Assembly: GCA_009617715.1 (NCBI GenBank)
Contig: VTFK01000054.1
Coordinates: 682,001-746,000, forward strand
Source of the DNA: Plectrocnemia conspersa
Lineage: Eukaryota; Arthropoda; Insecta; Trichoptera; Polycentropodidae
Direction of reading: 5' to 3'
DNA length: 64,000 nucleotides
Part shown: in pieces, positions 58,471 to 64,000 of the stretch
Numbering within the stretch: the first letter of the stretch is position 1
Layout: every line of letters starts with the position of its first letter
Program-made: the position numbers and the translations under genes
Notes under the pieces: model-generated
What the model was told of the DNA's origin: nothing
Seen by the model: the letters and a program-made list of their open reading frames with translations, nothing else
The model's database searches: none

Positions 58471-60381
58471 CGCTAAGCACGCCCTTTGGCTTTAACACCA
58501 CAAATATTGACTATTCACAGAAATTAAGTGACAGCACATTTTACTTTTAATTATTACACATCGGATATATATTTTAAAAACCTTTGTTATATATTATTAT
58601 TATTTTAGGTACACTGTTTTATTAAAATTGTGAAAAAGAGATAAAGTAAAAATAGTTTAAAATGCTTCGAAAGACGGCTTCCATAAACTATGTCACATGT
58701 TTAGGGGGGAAAAGGGTCAGCGGAATTGTGACAGTCTGTGACAGAGGGGCGGTGTAGATGGGTTTTTTAAAAACATGACATCACGACTTTGTATTTGTTT
58801 ATGAGGAAGCCATATATATTTTTATTAATTGAAGTTTTTTAATAAAATGGTTTTCCTAAAACAGAAATATAATGTATAATTCACCAAGGTACAATGTGTC
58901 AACGTGTGATTTATTTCACAATATATGTTTATCAATATTGAGTATATCTTTTATTATTATACAGCACTCGTGGAAAAAATTATTCAGCAACATTGCTTCC
59001 ACACAAATATTTCTCTATTTACATTCGTTGATTCGTCATCCCTGTTATTCATTTTTGAAGTGCAGTGTGACACGAAACATTCTTTATTTTATTTTCTAGG
59101 ATTTATTTTAAAAAGATAATTTTTTTTGATGAGAAATTGCTACGAGAACTCAAAAAAATGTATTTTTGGAAATTTTTGTTCAAGAAGGATACTTTTTTTG
59201 AGAAGCACGTCTAGTCACCTTATGTAGACAGAACCTCTTCTTGCAAAACGTTCCCACCTAGATCGTTTAATCTGATGGCGAATAAGATTGGGAAGCATAT
59301 TACGAATGAATATTGGTGATGCCGTTTTGCACGCATATATCATTATAATCCTACACGTATTAACCATTATAAATAATAGCACTATGAATATAAACTAAAT
59401 TTCGCTCGTTTTTATTGAATCGCGCGATATTTAATAGTTGATAATAAGTTAATGAATAATAATAGCGATGACTTCAGCTACGCATTCATAAAAAAACAGA
59501 AAAAGACCTATTGTGGGGACTAATTTATTTTTGCCAAAACTAGGCGGCACTCTGGTAGTATTCACATGACGTAGGCGGAGGAGAGTACGTTCTTTAGCGG
59601 ACCTCGATTAGAAGACGATGGCCGGTGGTGCCTTGTCCATCGATCACTCGTATAATATAATTCAACATGTAATTGACCATTATTTGATTCAATAAATATT
59701 ACTGCAGCGACTAAAGTACTTATATTAAGCTTATTTAAAAATATTACCATTAGTAGTTAATTGAAAATACAAAAATATTTTTTTTTTTAGATAATTAGGA
59801 GATTTTTTATTGAAATTAAAAAAAATACACAGATTGAGCCGCTGCAGTAATATTTTTATTTATATAAAGATTACAAGTTACATGTTATTTATATAAATAT
59901 ACAGTAAACTATACAGAGTCTGCCAGAGTCGACAAAAGTAGTGTCCGATACGCCAGTGCTACCAGAGTGCCGTCAAGTTTTGGCCGTAATAAACCAAAAT
60001 AAACGCATATGTAAATAGGTCCACATTTACGGTATCTTTTATCATTTATTTTTGAATATTATTATTTGTGTTTTATTGCGAACGTTTGAGAAGTTTGAGT
60101 TATAGGGTCTGAGTAGGAAATGCGTTTATGTGCATGCATAAGCAATGGCAAAAAACAAATTATGCTCTTGTTTTATGATTAAATATATTTTGATCTCTCG
60201 ACAGCAAGTAATTTGCAAAGATGATCAAAAATATTGAATGTATATGGGTATGTAAAAGTGAAGAAAAAATGAAAATAATTTTATTTAAAAATGATGGTCA
60301 CAAATGAATACGTTATTAGCAGCAAGCCGCGCATACGAGCAGTAACCTGTTTTATCGACATACGTCTGCCTGTCAGCGAGC
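58471..60381. promoter_or_regulatory. divergent spacer/promoter region between the epimerase-like gene and SF3A1
   Basis: The two start codons face away from each other across 1.9 kb, so both promoters must lie here, apart from any 5' non-coding exons. The SF3A1-proximal 80 bases (about 60320-60400) are GC-richer, as expected for a housekeeping start. No TATA box stands out on either side. An inverted-repeat MITE occupies 59533-59984. A GC-rich patch occurs at about 58700-58760. Confidence 0.5.
59533..59984. mobile_element. inverted-repeat MITE in the divergent spacer
   Basis: GCCAAAACTAGGCGGCACTC at the left is matched in inverted form by GAGTGCCGTCAAGTTTTGGC at the right, about 25-bp imperfect arms around roughly 400 bp with no ORF. 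The superfamily is not assigned. Confidence 0.55.
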
Positions 60382-63300
60382 ATGCCCGTCCTGGCGGCTA
60401 ATCGCCCGGGCGCCGGAGATGCGCCCCCCGAGGACAGCGCCCCTCCAGCGGGACCTGTCATTGGAATTATCTATCCACCGCCTGAAGTCAGGAGTATCCT
60501 TTGCAAACAAAAATGAAGCTCAATTTCGCTTATTCTCGCGATATTTTCCTCAGCTGTATTGAATTCAGACATTGTTGACAAAACTGCTAGCTTCGTCGCT
60601 AGAAATGGACCCGAATTCGAGGCTCGTATTCGACAGAATGAGTTAGGAAATCCCAAGTTTAACTTTTTAAACGGCGGCGATCCCTACCATGCTTATTATC
60701 AGCATAAAGTCAAAGAATTTCGCGGAGGCAAAGGTATGAATTTATTTATTTATGTTTGTCTTTACAATTTGTAATAAAACAAATTAATAAAGTAAAAATA
60801 ATATATACGAAGGAAAAAATATTTGAAAAATTATAGACGAATACCAGTGGCGGATCAAGTTTTTCAAATGCCCCAAGCGCATCATAAGTTGAGCTATATA
60901 TGTAACCTAACCTATCTAATAAAATATTTCTAAAATAAATAATTTATTGCACATTTATGTTTATAAATGTAAAAGTATTTTTTTTTTGACATTTCATTTT
61001 TACACTGACTATGTGCAGTGAATTTAAAAATCTATTACTGAGTTGGCGGAAGTACACATCTACGAAACTATAAAATCAAATAACAAAATAGTATAAATTT
61101 GTATATGTACACTGAATTAATATTAATTGCGATTTCAATATTTACAATGCGTTTAAATAAAAATACGTATATGACAATGTAAAGAAAAATAAAATCAGTA
61201 ACTGTTATTTTTATGAAACTACTTTTAAAAAGCTATTCTTATAAATATAAAAAAAAAATTATTGCATTTCGAGATTGTTGAGAGCCCTTGAGCACTTTCT
61301 GATTTATGTTTTTTTTGTACTGTGGAATACAAACAATAAATACTACAGATCTCAAGACCGAGATCCCATTATTATTATTTCGATTTATGGATGATCCGCC
61401 ATTGCTACCGTTCATTCTGGAGGCAATAGATATTTGTAGGAGCGATTGAAAACATCTAAGTAAAATAATCTTGTTTTAGGAGTGGAACCTTCCGCTGCTC
61501 CGGGTACTCTCGGTGGAGCTATGCAAAGATTAGCAGTGACTCCTGCTGCTCAACTACGTCAGCAAGAGTTATTGCGTGCAGCAGCGGAGCCACCTCCGCC
61601 TAAAGAAGCTCCTCCAGATTTTGAATTTATTGCCGACCCACCGTCTATATCTGCATTAGATTTGTAAGTCAAAAAGAAGCAAAATCGTAGTCAACTATTC
61701 AACTGTTATATCTTAATATATTTCATATCTTTACAATAGGGACATTGTCAAGTTAACGGCACAGTTCGTGGCTAGAAATGGTCGTCAGTTTTTGACCAAT
61801 TTGATGAATCGAGAGCAGCGTAACTATCAGTTTGACTTTCTGCGTCCGCAACACTCTCTTTTCCATTACTTCACCAGGCTCTTGGAGCAATACACTAAAG
61901 TAAGTATTTAACATAATAAATAGCCTGTGGGCGATTTTTAATACTGTTTCGTTAAAACCATTTTTTCTATATTTGTACTCATTATTTATTCTACAATAGG
62001 TAGATATAAAGATCCACTCCAAAAATCACAACATTCTTTTATATTTTTATTATAACTTTTTACATACTTTATTAACACTTGACTGATGGGTCGTTTTTTC
62101 GCCAAATGATGTGCAAAAACAGGCAGTTTCGCAAGAACTTTGCGTAACACAGATATTTATAACAAGAAATAGTATTGGTATATATGTTAAAATTATTTTA
62201 TCAGAGGGTTAAACTAAATATAAATAAAATATAAGAAAAATGCTGGTTTTGTCTATCTTTTTATTATAACTTTTTACATATTTTATTAAAAAAATATGCG
62301 ATGCATGATATTTGATTAAAAGAATAATTTGTATTACACGTATGTAAATATACATAGAGATTTCTTTAGTCTAATAATTTTTGAAAGAATGCAGAGTGTA
62401 AAATATTCAGATTAGTTTCGATTTCGGCCCAAGATTAAAAATAAATTTCAGACAGTCAGTCTACAATACTAAGTGTTTGATAACCCATTAGAGTCCCATT
62501 TTTCGTTTTACCAATTATTTCTGTATATAGTTTCGTATGATTGTCGGAAACTAACTACAATTTAATGTACAGGTTTTACTGCCTCCGAAAGAGCTACTTA
62601 ATCGTTTAATTGAAGAAGCAAACTCTAGCCAAACCGTCTTAAATGGCGCAAAGTCGAGAGCCGCTTGGTTGTCTCATCAGTTGGCTCAAAAGCAAAAGGA
62701 AGAGCAAAAACTCGAACGAGAAAGAAGTAAGATTTGATTCGTATTTGATATTTCAATAATATAACAATGTATATTAATTAATTTATTTTTTAGTCGCTTA
62801 CGCTTCCATCGATTGGCACGATTTTGTCGTAGTGGAAACTGTTGATTATCAACCGATGGAGATTGGTTCTTTTCCGCCGCCCACGACTCCAGATGAAGTC
62901 GGAGCTAGGGTTTTGATGCAAGTATGTATCTTTATTTGTATTACTATCAATTTAAATAAATTGAGTATTGTGTATAAATAAATAAATAATTTTATTAGGA
63001 ACGTATCGAAGACGGAGGAGCCGTCGAAGAAATTGAAATGCAATTGGAGTCCGACGACGAAGAAGAGCAATTAATGCTGCAACACCTCGAAGACGAGGGT
63101 CTAGCTATGATGGAAGATCGCACTGGACCTAAAGAACATCGCATCGATAACAATCAAGTGCAAGATATGGAAGAGGAAAGCTCCGATTCTGGTTCGGACT
63201 CCGGATCCGAAGATGATCATCCCAAAGTTAAAGAAACGCCTGCTCATATGCAACCGCCTCCGATGGCTCCTCAAGCCGATAAAGTCGTTGTTAAAAAATA

Positions 63301-64000
63301 CGATCCTAAACAAGGTAAGCGTTTATTTGAGATTTATTATGTAGTTGTTTATTAATTATTTATTTTGTTGTTCAGCTAAGAGGGATATGACTTCGACTAG
63401 TTCGACGAGCGAAGAATGGTTGATAAGTCCGATTACTGGCGAGCGTATTCCGGCTCATAAAGTACAGGAACACATGCGTATCGGACTGTTGGATCCGCGT
63501 TGGTTAGAGCAGCGCGATAGAGCTCTCGGAGATCGGGCCGCTCAAGATGCTGTGTTGGCACCGGGTATGTATCTTAGTAATGGCATCCTAAAAGTAAGTA
63601 TTTTAATTCATATTTTATTTCAAATCCATAGGATCAGCGATTGAGGCTTCACTCAAACAATTGGCCGAGAGGCGTACTGATATCTTCGGTGTCGGCGACG
63701 AAGAAACCGCAATCGGTAAAAAGATCGGCGAAGAAGAAGTTCGCAAGGACGATCGGGTACGTCCTGCAATTTATAAACCGTATCAAATTCTCCGTTCAAA
63801 TTAATAATGATTTATTTAGGTGACTTGGGATGGACACACTTCGTCCGTGGAAGCGGCCACGAGAGCAGCCCGCGCTAATATAACTTTAGAAGAGCAGATT
63901 CATCAAATTCATAAAGTTAAGGGCCTACTGCCTGATGAAGAAAAGGAGAAGATTGGACCGAAACCAGCCGGAGGGGCCGTTGTCATTGCGCCTCCTAAAC
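60382..64000 (+). CDS. SF3A1: splicing factor 3A subunit 1 (SF3A1/PRP21), C-terminus beyond window
   Basis: SF3A1 is the largest SF3a subunit of the U2 snRNP and is needed to assemble the spliceosome at the branch point. Ten exons have consistent phases: 60382-60493, 60569-60733, 61480-61663, 61740-61899, 62573-62726, 62794-62921, 62999-63314, 63376-63564, 63632-63756 and 63820 onward. That gives 571 codons before the edge. The start is ATGCCCGTCCTGGCG (MPVLAANRPG). SURP1 covers about residues 38-88 (IVDKTASFVARNGPEFEARI). SURP2 covers about 155-207 (DIVKLTAQFVARNGRQF, then RNYQFDFLRPQHSLF). The PRP21-type segment IDWHDFVVVETVDYQP starts near 264. An acidic stretch spans about 302-407, then SPITGERIPAHKVQEHMRIG near 424 and QLAERRTDIFGV. 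The human protein is 793 residues, so the Pro-rich region and C-terminal ubiquitin-like domain lie beyond the window. No frameshift is seen. Confidence 0.97.
60845..61404. mobile_element. hAT-like MITE in SF3A1 intron 2
   Basis: Ends are CAGTGGCGGATCAAG at 60845 and, inverted, CAATGGCGGATCATC ending at 61404, with 560 bp between and no ORF. CAGTGGCG ends are typical of hAT non-autonomous elements. I could not find a matching 8-bp target duplication, so the boundary or class is less certain than for the copies at 23264 and 55332. Confidence 0.5.
62082..62140 (+). mobile_element. piggyBac-like terminal fragment in SF3A1 intron 4
   Basis: TTAACACTTGACTGATGGG resembles the TTAA-flanked ends at 24437 and 47938. 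No partner end was found in the intron, so this is probably a truncated copy. Confidence 0.35.

Overview
The window looks like nuclear DNA of an insect, or at least an arthropod. It is strongly AT-rich and has short GT-AG introns in ordinary genes. One gene has an 18.4 kb intron, and cut-and-paste DNA transposon debris (piggyBac-like TTAA elements, hAT, Tigger/pogo, mariner) is abundant. Nothing in the sequence fixes the order or species. There are no bacterial operons, CRISPR arrays or rRNA genes, and no intact transposase.

Three conserved genes are supported. (1) A divergent Frizzled-family Wnt receptor on the + strand is partial. An exon at 31858-32024 joins in phase to the terminal exon at 50437-51101; the cysteine-rich domain and TM1-TM2 were not found and presumably lie left of the window. 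(2) An NAD(P)-binding epimerase/dehydratase-like protein on the - strand has seven exons between 58470 and 53582. (3) Splicing factor SF3A1 on the + strand has ten exons from 60382 to the window edge, with matching phases at every junction. Genes 2 and 3 are divergent across a 1.9 kb spacer. A fourth locus is weaker: an arginine-rich terminal exon on the - strand (44488-44735), with splice acceptor and poly(A) signal, inside the large Frizzled intron.

Layout: 1-31857 has no recognised host exon. It holds transposon copies and a few CpG-richer patches that may be regulatory. 31858-51560 is the right part of the Frizzled locus, its large intron packed with nested elements. 51560-53500 is AT-rich spacer. 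53508-58470 is the epimerase-like gene. 58471-60381 is the divergent promoter region. 60382-64000 is SF3A1.

The dominant repeat is an interspersed family built from a long arm ending in a tip that repeats in tandem about every 195 bp and is often joined head-to-head as a hairpin. Two copies of about 2.4 kb (16360-18690 and 33012-35432) lie in opposite orientation either side of the first Frizzled exon, and carry remnants of a KIAA1586/hAT-like zinc-finger ORF. Other clear elements are two related hAT MITEs (one with a perfect 8-bp target duplication), a 355-bp hAT MITE with a perfect duplication, a 4.2 kb TTAA-flanked composite, an internally deleted Tigger, a mariner remnant and a perfect 32-bp-arm hairpin. 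No previously undescribed functional system is demonstrated. The best leads are the satellite-bearing inverted family, the intronic arginine-rich gene and the unusual Frizzled and epimerase residues.
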